NCBI GenBank assembly: GCA_902779765.1 | Contig: CACZCQ010000015.1 | Location: 1-64,000, forward strand | Direction: 5' to 3' | Origin: an uncultured Bacteroidia bacterium | Lineage (GTDB): Bacteria > Bacteroidota > Bacteroidia > Bacteroidales > UBA932 | DNA: 64,000 bases | Shown here: in pieces, positions 54,599 through 63,902 of the stretch | Position numbering within the stretch: position 1 is the first letter of the stretch | How the letters are laid out: every line of letters starts with the position of its first letter | The notes under the pieces: model-generated | Databases searched by the model: none | What the model was told of the DNA's origin: nothing | The model's input: only the letters and a program-made list of their open reading frames with translations | Position numbers and translations under genes: made by a program

Positions 54599-56053
54599 AT
54601 GAACATCAAGGTCATATCAAGGAATGTAGGCTACGCGCTGCTGGTCAGTGCGCTGTTCATGTTCCTGTCGATACTGGTTTCTGTCGCAAACGGCAACGAC
54701 AGTGCCCTGGCTGCCTTGATGATCAGTTTCGCCCTCACGTTCACGGTCGGTATATTCCCGTTCATCTTCGTCAGGAAGACAACGGCCATCAGCCTGAAGG
54801 ACGGTTACATGATTATCGTGCTTTCCTGGCTGCTGTCCTTCGTGTTCGGAATGCTTCCATATGCATTGTGGGGAGGTCCGTTTACTATCGTAAATGCCTG
54901 GTTTGAAAGCGTTTCCGGCTTTACTACAACCGGTGCCAGCATACTTGGAGATGTGGAATCGCTTCCCAACAGCCTGCTGTTCTGGCGTTCATCCACGCAT
55001 TTCATCGGAGGTTTGGGAGTCGTGATATTCCTCCTTCTCATCATTCCGAGTTCCTCGCAGATGAAGCTCCGTCTCACTAATCTCGAGCTTTCATCCCTGT
55101 CCAAGCGTGAATACCGTTCCGGATCTTCAAAGACCGTATACATATTCACATACGTCTATTTCGGGATGGCGGTCGCTTCCTTCCTGATGTACCTGCTGGC
55201 GGGAATGAGTCCTTTCGATGCCATCAACCACGCCATGAGCGTCACTGCCACGGGAGGTTTCAGTACCAAGAACCTTTCGATAGGATCATTCAATTCCGTC
55301 CCGATCGACCTCATCACCATGTTCTTCATGCTGCTGTCGTCTGTCCACTTCGGAATGATATATGTCGCCATCATCACGCGTTCCCTGAAGCCTTTCAAGA
55401 ATGAGATTTTCATGTATTATCTCTGGATATTGCTCACGGCAAGCATCGTGGTGTCGGTGTCGCTCAAGGTCCAGGGAGTGGAACAGGCATGGAGTCAGGC
55501 TATCCTTTCCGGAACCTTCCATGTGTTCAGCTACGCTTCAACCAGCGGATTCGGAATAGGTGACAACAGTACATGGCCTTTCCTGCCTTCCGTAATGCTG
55601 GTTTTCGTCGGCATTACCTGCGGAATGGCAGGATCCACTACCGGAGGTATAAAGTCGGACAGGATGCTGCTCCTCTCCAAGCAGGTATTCTTCCGCCTGA
55701 AGACCATACTCCACCCTGCGTCCGTCAATGAGGTCCGTGTAAACGGCCGCCTGGTCAGGCAGGAAGATATCTGGCCGCATATCCTTTACATCGCATTATA
55801 CCTTATCCTCATCGTCTTTTCACTGGCTGTCAACCTGATCCTGAATCCGCATGACTCCAATGCGGTTGCGGCTACCTTCACGTCTCTCAGCAATGTCGGC
55901 CCTTCCATAGGGGAACTGGGCGCGGTATGCAGTTTCGGCGCTGAGCCGGTTGGGGCCAAGTTGATGTATACCCTGGACATGTTCCTCGGACGTGTCGAGA
56001 TCTATCCTGTACTGGCTGTCGCTATGTTGATTTTCGGCAAGAGCAGCAAGTGA
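54599..56053 (+). CDS. trkH: TrkH-type potassium uptake channel
   Basis: A 484-aa membrane protein of the TrkH/KtrB superfamily with four pore repeats. The filters read GFTTTGASI, TATGGFSTKN, ASTSGFGIGDN and SNVGPSIGEL, each with the central glycine. Hydrophobic helices span the length. The start at 54599 is used because the longer frame overlaps the HAMP gene and lacks hydrophobic sequence. TrkH normally needs a cytoplasmic TrkA (RCK) ring; none is adjacent. The stop overlaps the ATG of the helicase gene (TGATG). Confidence 0.93.
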   Translation: MNIKVISRNVGYALLVSALFMFLSILVSVANGNDSALAALMISFALTFTVGIFPFIFVRKTTAISLKDGYMIIVLSWLLSFVFGMLPYALWGGPFTIVNAWFESVSGFTTTGASILGDVESLPNSLLFWRSSTHFIGGLGVVIFLLLIIPSSSQMKLRLTNLELSSLSKREYRSGSSKTVYIFTYVYFGMAVASFLMYLLAGMSPFDAINHAMSVTATGGFSTKNLSIGSFNSVPIDLITMFFMLLSSVHFGMIYVAIITRSLKPFKNEIFMYYLWILLTASIVVSVSLKVQGVEQAWSQAILSGTFHVFSYASTSGFGIGDNSTWPFLPSVMLVFVGITCGMAGSTTGGIKSDRMLLLSKQVFFRLKTILHPASVNEVRVNGRLVRQEDIWPHILYIALYLILIVFSLAVNLILNPHDSNAVAATFTSLSNVGPSIGELGAVCSFGAEPVGAKLMYTLDMFLGRVEIYPVLAVAMLIFGKSSK

Positions 56054-57525
56054 TGGACAGGGGAGACTTTTTCTATCGGCGTTTCAAGGATCATTTCCCA
56101 TACGCGATAACTTCCGACCAGGACCGGTTGTTCAGGGATCTGGCCACCTTCATGGCCGATGACGACCATGACATCCTTGTGGTGAACGGCTATGCGGGGA
56201 CCGGCAAGACCACTGCGATTGCAGCGGTGATAGATGCCTTGGATGACCTCCGGCCTGTCAGGGACGGTATTCCGGAAGAAATATGTATACTGCTGGCACC
56301 GACAGGGAGGGCGGCCAAGGTGCTGTCACAGTATTCCCGGAAGAATGCGAGCACCGTACACAAATGCATATACAGGCAGAAATCCATAGGATCGGATGGT
56401 TTCGGACAGTTCTCCCTGGTTCCGAACAAGCAGTCGCACAAGCTGTTCATAGTGGATGAAGTCTCGCTTATAGGTATCGATGATTCCGGACGTCAGGGTA
56501 CTTCCGTCTTCGGGACTGGTGACCTTCTGAAGGACCTCGTGGATTTCGTGCGTTCCGGCAACGACTGCAGGCTGGTGATGATAGGGGATTCGGCACAGCT
56601 GCCTCCCATCGGCCTCGATGCTTCTCCTGCGCTGTCCCCTGAATACATGGATGGATTCGGAGGAGTCCTTTACAGCAGTCTCACCGAAGTCGTAAGGCAG
56701 CAGAAGGAGTCCGGAATACTGTGGAACGCCACCCGCTTGAGGAAGATGATTTCAGGAGAGATCCTGTCCGACAGCATTACTCCCGACACCCTCGGACTCA
56801 GGACGGACGGATTCGATGATGTGCAAAGGATTACGGGAGGGGAACTGCTGGAAACCTTGAACCAGGCATATTTTTCCGAGTATTCAAAGGACGATGCCGT
56901 GGTCCTGTGCCGGTCGAACAAGCGCGCCAACAGATACAATGCAGGCATCCGGGCGCAGGTTTTCTACGATGAGGAGAAACTGGTGAGGGGAGAGAAACTG
57001 ATGATAGTGAAGAACTGTTACCAGTTCTCCGGCAGTGCCCACGGGATGGACTACATCGCCAACGGGGACATGGCCAAGCTGGTCTCGATCAAGAATTTCG
57101 AAGAGAGATACGGGCTTCGTTTCGCGGATGCCCGGCTTTCCTTCCCGGATTATGATGACGAAGAGATAGTTGCCAAGGTATGCCTTGACACGCTTGATTC
57201 CGAGTCGGCCTCCCTTACATACGAGCAGCAGAACCAGCTTTACAATGGCGTGAATGAGGATTATTCCGACATAAAGACGAAGAAGAAGCGTTATGAGGCC
57301 GTCCGCGAGGACCCCTATTTCAACGCCCTTCAACTGAAATACGCCAATGCAATCACGTGCCACAAGAGTCAGGGAGGACAGTGGAGCTGTGTCTTCATCG
57401 ACAACCCTTTCTGGCAGGATGAATTGACATTGGATGACCTGAAATGGCTGTATACCGCCATGACCAGGGCGGTGGAGAAAGTTTATCTGGTCAATTTCAA
57501 GGATGAATATTTTTTAAATCGATAG
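56053..57525 (+). CDS. RecD/Pif1-like superfamily 1 DNA helicase
   Basis: A 490-aa ATPase with Walker A VVNGYAGTGKTT (residues about 44-54), Walker B LFIVDEVSLIGI, motif III LVMIGDSAQLPPIG, and the C-terminal UvrD/RecD motifs AITCHKSQGGQWSCVFID and WLYTAMTRAVEKVYLVNF. It is shorter than RecD2 and lacks its long N-terminal region, as in the stand-alone ATP-dependent exonuclease-like helicases of Bacteroidetes. It acts on DNA in the cytoplasm, possibly in repair. The start at 56053 (ATG overlapping the trkH stop) is preferred over a GTG at 56050. DPP4 follows by 3 nt. Confidence 0.88.
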   Translation: MDRGDFFYRRFKDHFPYAITSDQDRLFRDLATFMADDDHDILVVNGYAGTGKTTAIAAVIDALDDLRPVRDGIPEEICILLAPTGRAAKVLSQYSRKNASTVHKCIYRQKSIGSDGFGQFSLVPNKQSHKLFIVDEVSLIGIDDSGRQGTSVFGTGDLLKDLVDFVRSGNDCRLVMIGDSAQLPPIGLDASPALSPEYMDGFGGVLYSSLTEVVRQQKESGILWNATRLRKMISGEILSDSITPDTLGLRTDGFDDVQRITGGELLETLNQAYFSEYSKDDAVVLCRSNKRANRYNAGIRAQVFYDEEKLVRGEKLMIVKNCYQFSGSAHGMDYIANGDMAKLVSIKNFEERYGLRFADARLSFPDYDDEEIVAKVCLDTLDSESASLTYEQQNQLYNGVNEDYSDIKTKKKRYEAVREDPYFNALQLKYANAITCHKSQGGQWSCVFIDNPFWQDELTLDDLKWLYTAMTRAVEKVYLVNFKDEYFLNR

Positions 57526-57528
57526 GTT

Positions 57529-59679
57529 ATGAAGAGACTTGTTATCATGCTGTCCTTCTTTGCAGCTACCGTGCTGTCCGCACAGGAGTTCAACCCCGTA
57601 CCGACCAGATGGACCTGGACAGGTGACCATCAGGTGGCCTTCATGCACGATTTCATGCGTCCGTCCGACAAGGATTTCGTGATGGATGCCGCTACGCACA
57701 AGACCGTCCCGGGTGCCGAGATACCCGCCGGACGTCCGCTGATGAGAGTCACGGGTCCAGCGGCCGCCCTTCCGTTCAGGGTGGAGGGTGCCGAGAACCT
57801 TAAGTATTCCCCGGATTCGACCAGGATGGCTTTCACGAGGAACAACGACCTCTGGGTGCTGGATGTCGCGACCAAAAAGGAGACCAGGCTCACGACCGAC
57901 GGGTCCGACGTGATCCTCAACGGTTATGCATCCTGGGTCTATTACGAGGAAATCCTTGGCCGCGGCTCAAGGTACTGCGCCTTCTGGTGGTCTCCGGACT
58001 CGAAGAAGATCGGTTTCTACCGCTTCGACAACAGCGAGGTTCCTTTCTTCCCGATCTATTCCCAGGTTGCGGAGAACGCTGACCGCAGCGGCCTGCAGCT
58101 TGGTTACGGCCAGAATGCAGGAGGAGCGGTCGCCCTGGAGGATATGTCCCCTACAGGAGGCTCCGTAAGGATGACCCGCTATCCGAAGTGTGGTGATCCG
58201 AATCCCAAGGTCCGCATCGGAATAGTCAACCTCGATGACGGCCACACCGCATGGGCCGATTTCGACGAGAATGACGACCAGTATTTCGGGACTCCGTTCT
58301 GGGGCGCCGACAGCAAGGCTTTCTTCATCCAGAGGGAACCCAGGATCCAGAATACCCTGGACCTCTATGCTGTCTCTCCTGCCGACGGATCCAAGGAACA
58401 CATCTACCACGAGACATATGACACATGGCTCGACTGGATCTCCGGGATGTATTTCGGGCGTGACGGAATCTATATGGTCCGTTCCTTCGAGACCGGATGG
58501 GAGCAGATCTATTATCTCTCCTATGACGGCAAGACCCTCAAGCGCCTTACTTCCGGTGACAACTGGAGGGTGAACCTCGTCTCGGTGAAGGAAGGTAAGC
58601 CATCGAAGAATTTCGACGGAACCACCTCTGAGATAGTATATTCCGCACAGCGCGACTCCCACGTGAGGACAGGACTCTACTTTGCCAACAAGGGAGTTGT
58701 AAGGGCGATTTCCAATCCTGCCCTGAGCGCGTCGTCTGCCAGCGTATCGCCTGACAAGAAATACGTCGTGGCGTCACAGGGCAATTTCACCACCCCGAAC
58801 CAGGTCTGGATATTCGATCTGGCCAAGCCTGCCCGTTCCTTCAAGGTGGCTGATGCCGCAGGCCCCGATTTCAATCCCGCGTCACCTTCCCTTCCGAAAC
58901 TCCTGACCATGACTACCCGTGACGGTCTTGAGCTTCCCGCAATCATCGTTTATCCGAAGGACTTTGACCCTTCGAAGAAATATCCAGTCCACGTCGATAT
59001 CTACGGCGGTCCGGATACCCCCCAGGTTTCAGAACGTTTCCTGTCATACAACCCTTACGCCTGGTACTCCGACAACGGAATCATCGAAGTCGTCGCCGAC
59101 TGCAGGGCTGCCGGTTATAACGGCCGCAAGGGCTTGGACATGATATACAAGCATCTTGACGAAATCGAGGTGCAGGACTTCGTGGAGTGGGCGGACTATC
59201 TGAAGAAGCTCCCTTATGTGAACGGTGACAAGATCGGAGTCGAGGGCTTCTCTTTCGGAGGGACCATGACCGCCTTGCTGGTAATGAAGCACCCGGAGGC
59301 GTTCCATTACGGAATCGCCGGAGGCGGAGTGTATGAGTGGGCTCTTTATGATACCCATTACACGGAGCGTTTCATGTCTACTCCGCAGAACAATCCGGAA
59401 GGATACGAGAGGACCAAGGTCACCAATGCTGCCAAGGAGTATCCTGTGACCGATGCCAATTACGACGGTTCGGTGATGCTGAAGCTCACGCATGGTACAG
59501 GTGATGACAACGTCCATTTCCAGAATACCCTCAAGCTGGTGGATGCCCTCCAGAAGGAAGGGAAGAAATTCGAGCTGATGATCTACCCTGATGGTATGCA
59601 TGGCTACCGTGGCTATCAGGGCCGTCATTTCAATGAAGCGAACAAGGCCTTCTGGCTGAAATACCTCAAAGGTGAATAG
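57529..59679 (+). CDS. Dipeptidyl peptidase IV (S9B prolyl oligopeptidase family)
   Basis: A 716-aa exported serine peptidase that removes X-Pro dipeptides (signal peptide ending TVLSAQ near residue 19). The beta-propeller domain contains SWVYYEEILGRGSRYCAFWW, whose Glu pair binds the substrate N-terminus as in DPP4. The hydrolase domain has the nucleophile in VEGFSFGGTMTALLV (Ser575; the more usual elbow is GWSYGG), the Asp in GTGDDNVHFQNT and the His in PDGMHGYRGYQG. It works with the S46 enzyme elsewhere in the window to turn oligopeptides into dipeptides. It sits 3 nt after the helicase gene and 12 nt before the next secreted protein. Confidence 0.94.
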   Translation: MKRLVIMLSFFAATVLSAQEFNPVPTRWTWTGDHQVAFMHDFMRPSDKDFVMDAATHKTVPGAEIPAGRPLMRVTGPAAALPFRVEGAENLKYSPDSTRMAFTRNNDLWVLDVATKKETRLTTDGSDVILNGYASWVYYEEILGRGSRYCAFWWSPDSKKIGFYRFDNSEVPFFPIYSQVAENADRSGLQLGYGQNAGGAVALEDMSPTGGSVRMTRYPKCGDPNPKVRIGIVNLDDGHTAWADFDENDDQYFGTPFWGADSKAFFIQREPRIQNTLDLYAVSPADGSKEHIYHETYDTWLDWISGMYFGRDGIYMVRSFETGWEQIYYLSYDGKTLKRLTSGDNWRVNLVSVKEGKPSKNFDGTTSEIVYSAQRDSHVRTGLYFANKGVVRAISNPALSASSASVSPDKKYVVASQGNFTTPNQVWIFDLAKPARSFKVADAAGPDFNPASPSLPKLLTMTTRDGLELPAIIVYPKDFDPSKKYPVHVDIYGGPDTPQVSERFLSYNPYAWYSDNGIIEVVADCRAAGYNGRKGLDMIYKHLDEIEVQDFVEWADYLKKLPYVNGDKIGVEGFSFGGTMTALLVMKHPEAFHYGIAGGGVYEWALYDTHYTERFMSTPQNNPEGYERTKVTNAAKEYPVTDANYDGSVMLKLTHGTGDDNVHFQNTLKLVDALQKEGKKFELMIYPDGMHGYRGYQGRHFNEANKAFWLKYLKGE

Positions 59680-59691
59680 ATAAGAAAGATC

Positions 59692-60921
59692 ATGAAAATG
59701 TCCTTCCGTACCGCGGCTCTGGCCGCCCTGACTTTTACGGCTCTGACGGCTTCCGCACAAGTTGTGACAAGGAGCCGTCAGGTCCCCGGTTTCAGGCCAT
59801 ATGACGTCGACCTGGCCGTGATGTCCAAGGCGGAGAAAGATTCCGTCCTGATGGTAGCGGACCTTTGGAAGATGTATGTAGAGTCATTCACGACATCGTC
59901 CGTTTCAGAGGACCGGAGGAGGTCGATGTGGATGGACGGAGCGCCTGACTATCTTCTGGAACTGGACGATGGTTCGATGCTGTATTCTTCATTCAGGGAG
60001 AACCGCATCATCGATGTGAGGAAACTGAATCATGGAGTATATGAGCTGGTCTGCATGACGAGCAGCAGGCTCCCCGGAGAGGAATATGACGGCTGGGTCG
60101 AAGCGGTATACAGGGTATGTGCGATGGCAGTCGCCAAGGATTCCGGCAGCGGACGTAACAACCCGTTCAGGCTTGGCAACTGGCTTGACGCCTTCGCATC
60201 CGGCCTGAAGAAGCAATCCATAGGAATGATAGACTACTATCGTGTCCCCGGATGCAGGATCCCGGCCAAGGATTACTCCGGGATGGGCTCTTATGCCGAG
60301 AAACTCGTCAATGATTATGGGATCGGCTTCGACACGAAGATCCGCTATGTCGTAGCCCCAACCATGGAACAGTGCCAGCAGATATCGGGCTTCCTCTTCA
60401 ATGCGTATTCCAATCCCTTGATGGGTACCGTGGCCTCCAAGTCGTCAGGCTATGCCTTTTACGGCCGTACGTTCGGTTCCAGCACCATGGTTTCCAATTA
60501 CTATGACGACTGCCATGACGTAGCGCTCCTGATAGTCAGGAAAGGATTCCCGGACGCCCTCCCGATGATGCATGAAGGCTTTGCATCATATTACGGTGGC
60601 TTGATGACATTCTCTTACAGTGATCTGAAGGCTTCGCTCCGTTCGATGTTCGCTTCGGGAAAGAAGATAGACCTTTCCAATGAGGACAGTTTCTATGATA
60701 CCTGCATACCGGTTTCTGCGAAGGGCTCTCCCGGTCCTGTCGTGGTTCCGCTGGAAACTGTACTTGGCGCGTTGCTGGTGGATTATTCCCTGAAGAAAGG
60801 AGGCGTGAAACTGGTGAAGGAACTCCTTCGCTGCAATGATTATCTGGAATTGTTCGACAAGCTTGGCGTCAAGGAGAAAGATATCGATGGTTTCATATTC
60901 CGGATTCTGGGAGATGGATGA
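59692..60921 (+). CDS. Exported protein with degenerate gluzincin-like motif
   Basis: A 409-aa exported protein (signal peptide ending LTASAQ near residue 23). I do not recognise a named family. Near residue 285 it has CHDVALLIV, then LPMMHEGFASYYGG. The second part looks like the (W)xxEGxAxY segment that supplies the third zinc ligand in peptidase-MA-type metallopeptidases. The first part sits where HExxH should be but reads HDVAL, so catalysis is doubtful. An inactive or binding-only relative is plausible. It follows DPP4 by 12 nt, and its end overlaps the methyltransferase gene by 8 nt. Confidence 0.6.
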   Translation: MKMSFRTAALAALTFTALTASAQVVTRSRQVPGFRPYDVDLAVMSKAEKDSVLMVADLWKMYVESFTTSSVSEDRRRSMWMDGAPDYLLELDDGSMLYSSFRENRIIDVRKLNHGVYELVCMTSSRLPGEEYDGWVEAVYRVCAMAVAKDSGSGRNNPFRLGNWLDAFASGLKKQSIGMIDYYRVPGCRIPAKDYSGMGSYAEKLVNDYGIGFDTKIRYVVAPTMEQCQQISGFLFNAYSNPLMGTVASKSSGYAFYGRTFGSSTMVSNYYDDCHDVALLIVRKGFPDALPMMHEGFASYYGGLMTFSYSDLKASLRSMFASGKKIDLSNEDSFYDTCIPVSAKGSPGPVVVPLETVLGALLVDYSLKKGGVKLVKELLRCNDYLELFDKLGVKEKDIDGFIFRILGDG

Positions 60922-62188
60922 TTTCGAGGCCTTCATAATCCGTAACGCGGATGCCGACATACCTCGGCTGCTTCTGTCGTGCAAGGACTGGCCTATGCGG
61001 AAAGAACTGGCTGTCAGTACGATAGAAGCACGCAGGAAACTGAGCAAGAAGGTGCCGGAATGGTATTCCTGCACTTCCTTGGTTTATCCGTCGGCCATCT
61101 CGGCCGAGCAGTGCAGTTCTTCGGCCACGGCCCGTTACAAGGCTGCCCTGGCAGCCAGGATAACCGGTCCGGACAACAGGATAGCCGACCTTACCGGTGG
61201 CCTGGGAGTCGATTCCTGGGCATTCTCGAAAGAGTTTTCAGGCGTTCTCTACAATGATATGAATCCATCTCTGGTCGAAGCTGCCGCACATAATTTCCTG
61301 GAACTGAGGATTCCGAACATAAAGACGAGCAACATGGAGGTATCCGCTTCTACGCTTCCGTCCATCTTGGGGGGATTCAATCCGGATATCATATTCCTGG
61401 ATCCCGCCAGGAGGTCCCCGGACGGACGGAAAGTGTTCCAGCTGGAAGATTGCTCTCCTGACCTGCTTCCGCTGATTCCCGGACTGTTCGCCTGCTGCCG
61501 CCATATTCTCCTGAAGCTTTCGCCGATGGCAGACATAAGCCTGACCGTGGAGAAGCTGAACAGGGCTTATGAGTCCTTCCTTGAGAAAACCTCGGGTGAG
61601 GGTTGGAATGGCTGCTGGGTGCGTGAGGTCCATGTCATAGCATCCGGAGGAGAGTGCAAGGAACTGCTTGTCTGGATGGACCGGGAATGGAACGGACCAT
61701 ATTCCGTTTTCTGCTGCGAGGACACCAGGGTGTTGGAATTCAGCGGCTCGGAACTCTCGTCCGCAAAGCCGGTTTTCCCGGATTCGGTTTATGCCGGGAC
61801 CTTGTTCGAGCCGGGGAAGTCACTTACGAAAGCGGGTGTATTCAACGCCTTGTGCGGCAGGTTCAACCTCGTCAAACTGGCAAGGTCCACGCATCTTTAT
61901 GTGCACGACAGCCATCCTGATGGATTATCAGACAGTATAGGCACCCTGAAGGAATTCGGTAAGGTATTCGATGTTCTCGAGATCCTTCCCTTGAACAAGG
62001 CGAACATGAAGGATGTAGGGAAGAGATTCCCCCATTCGGAAGTCTCTGCCAGGAACATCCCGTTTTCGAGCGACGACCTGAGGGCCAGGTTAGGGGTATC
62101 CTCCGGGGATGACGCTCACATTTTCGGGGCCAGGATAGAGACTCCTTTCGATTCGGGCAACTTCCTGATCGTATGCCGCAGAATCTGA
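60914..62188 (+). CDS. Class I SAM-dependent methyltransferase, PG_1098/THUMP-like family
   Basis: A 424-aa cytoplasmic protein. The N-terminal ~95 residues resemble the small domain of the Porphyromonas PG_1098-type proteins. The Rossmann methyltransferase core begins RIADLTGGLGVDSWAFSKEF (SAM-binding glycines), followed by YNDMNPSLVEAAAHNF and PDIIFLDPARRSPDGRK, with DPARR in the position of motif IV. The C-terminal ~80 residues (RSTHLYVHDSHPDGLSDSIG onward) would be the THUMP-like part. RNA methylation is the likely role, but the target is unknown. The start at 60914 overlaps the preceding gene by 8 nt; a longer frame upstream has no support. Confidence 0.8.
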   Translation: MDDFEAFIIRNADADIPRLLLSCKDWPMRKELAVSTIEARRKLSKKVPEWYSCTSLVYPSAISAEQCSSSATARYKAALAARITGPDNRIADLTGGLGVDSWAFSKEFSGVLYNDMNPSLVEAAAHNFLELRIPNIKTSNMEVSASTLPSILGGFNPDIIFLDPARRSPDGRKVFQLEDCSPDLLPLIPGLFACCRHILLKLSPMADISLTVEKLNRAYESFLEKTSGEGWNGCWVREVHVIASGGECKELLVWMDREWNGPYSVFCCEDTRVLEFSGSELSSAKPVFPDSVYAGTLFEPGKSLTKAGVFNALCGRFNLVKLARSTHLYVHDSHPDGLSDSIGTLKEFGKVFDVLEILPLNKANMKDVGKRFPHSEVSARNIPFSSDDLRARLGVSSGDDAHIFGARIETPFDSGNFLIVCRRI

Positions 62189-62199
62189 ACTTTTTTATG

Positions 62200-62207
62200 T
62201 AAATTTG
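62200..62207 (+). promoter_or_regulatory. -7 promoter box of the phosphoglucomutase gene
   Basis: TAAATTTG matches the consensus and ends 18 nt before the ATG at 62226. It lies 11 nt after the methyltransferase stop. Confidence 0.65.
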
Positions 62208-62225
62208 TGTAAAATAGATACGAAC

Positions 62226-63899
62226 ATGTCACGCGATTACAACGATGCTGCCAGGAAATGGCTCGAAGGGGATTTCGATCCCGAAACCAAGATGAAAGTC
62301 CTCGAACTCAGGAACACCGATCCGGTGGGATTCGAAGACGCATTCTACAAGAATCTGGAATTCGGAACCGGAGGACTCAGGGGCATCATGGGAGTAGGTA
62401 CCAACAGGATGAACAAGTATACTGTTGGAATGGCCACCCAGGGACTTGCAAACTATATCCTCAAACACGTTGAAGGAGACGATATCCGGGTCTGCATCTC
62501 ATATGACAGCCGCAACAACTCCAAGGAATTCGCAAAGATCACGGCTGACATCCTCAGTGCCAACGGTCTGCACGTGTTCATATTCGATAACATCAGGCCT
62601 ACCCCTGAGCTCAGCTATGCCATCCGTCATATGGGCGCCACCGCCGGTATCATGGTAACTGCATCCCATAATCCTAAGGAATACAACGGATATAAGGTCT
62701 ATTGGAATGACGGTGCCCAGATTGTCCCTCCTGTGGACAAGGACATTATCGCCGAGGTCGAGCAGATTACGGAACCCTCCCAGGTGAAGTTTGTGAAGGG
62801 TATCCACTGCGGTGAAGTCGAACTGATGGGGAAGAAGGTGGATGAGGCTTATATGGGAGATATCCTTTCGCTGACCCTGAGCCCCGAGTCACGCGAGAGG
62901 CATAAGGACCTTAAGATAGTATATACCCCTCTCCACGGATGCGGTGTCCGCATAGTTCCCGAGTGCCTCAAGAGGCTCGGTTTCGAGAATGTCTACCATG
63001 TCCCCGAGCAGGATATAAGCGACGGAGATTTCCCTACCGTAGCTTCGCCGAATCCGGAGGAGCCTGCAGCCATGAAGCTGGCCCTCGAGAAGGCCGACAA
63101 GGTAGGAGCCGACATAGTGATGGCTTCCGATCCCGATGCCGACCGTCTTGGAATAGCCGTCCGTGACAATGACGGCAGGATGGTCCAGCTCAACGGCAAC
63201 CAGACGGCTTCCATGCTGACATATTATATCCTTACACGCTGGAAGGAACTCGGCAAGCTCGATGAGACCAAGTATTGTGTCAAGACTATCGTTACCACCC
63301 AGCTGATCGCCGACATCTGCAAGAGCTTCGGAGTACGTTGCTATGATGTTCTCACCGGCTTCAAGTGGATTGGTGAAGTGGTACGCCAGAACGAAGGGAA
63401 GGGTGAATTCATCTGCGGCGGTGAGGAGAGCTACGGCTTCAATATCGGAGAGTTCGTCCGTGACAAGGATGCTCCCATCGCATGCTCGATGGTCGCCGAA
63501 TGTGCGGCCTGGGCGGCTGACCAGGGCATGACCCTGTACCAGCTCCTGCAGAAGATCTATTCCGAGTATGGATACCGCAAGGAAAACATGGTATACCTCG
63601 TCCGCAAGGGCAAGTCAGGGGCGGAGGAGATAGCTGCCTTGATGGAAGACATGCGCAACAATCCTCCGGCAGTCCTCGGCGGGATTCCCGTCACCAAGGT
63701 CGTCGACTATAACGAACCGGAAAAGACCGGATTGCCGAAATCGAATGTACTTCAGTATTTCGATGCCGAGGGCGATGTTGTGACTGTCCGTCCTTCCGGA
63801 ACGGAGCCCAAGATCAAGTTCTACTTCGGTGCCACGGCTCCCGATGCCGCCGCGGTGGAAGCGAAACTCGAGTCGCTCAAGAATCAGTTCATAAAGTAG
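62226..63899 (+). CDS. Phosphoglucomutase/phosphomannomutase family enzyme
   Basis: A 557-aa alpha-D-phosphohexomutase, probably interconverting glucose 1- and 6-phosphate. FGTGGLRGIMGVGTNRMN is near the N-terminus, the phosphoserine is in GIMVTASHNPKEYNGYK, and the metal loop is ASDPDADRLGIAV. The sugar-binding loop is CGGEESYGFNIG, and the C-terminal phosphate site is VRPSGTEPKIKFYF. The length is close to the bacterial PGM2-like type. The ATG at 62226 is used; the GTG at 62205 falls inside the promoter region. It converges with mnmA, with 3 nt between stops. Confidence 0.93.
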   Translation: MSRDYNDAARKWLEGDFDPETKMKVLELRNTDPVGFEDAFYKNLEFGTGGLRGIMGVGTNRMNKYTVGMATQGLANYILKHVEGDDIRVCISYDSRNNSKEFAKITADILSANGLHVFIFDNIRPTPELSYAIRHMGATAGIMVTASHNPKEYNGYKVYWNDGAQIVPPVDKDIIAEVEQITEPSQVKFVKGIHCGEVELMGKKVDEAYMGDILSLTLSPESRERHKDLKIVYTPLHGCGVRIVPECLKRLGFENVYHVPEQDISDGDFPTVASPNPEEPAAMKLALEKADKVGADIVMASDPDADRLGIAVRDNDGRMVQLNGNQTASMLTYYILTRWKELGKLDETKYCVKTIVTTQLIADICKSFGVRCYDVLTGFKWIGEVVRQNEGKGEFICGGEESYGFNIGEFVRDKDAPIACSMVAECAAWAADQGMTLYQLLQKIYSEYGYRKENMVYLVRKGKSGAEEIAALMEDMRNNPPAVLGGIPVTKVVDYNEPEKTGLPKSNVLQYFDAEGDVVTVRPSGTEPKIKFYFGATAPDAAAVEAKLESLKNQFIK

Positions 63900-63902
63900 T
63901 TG

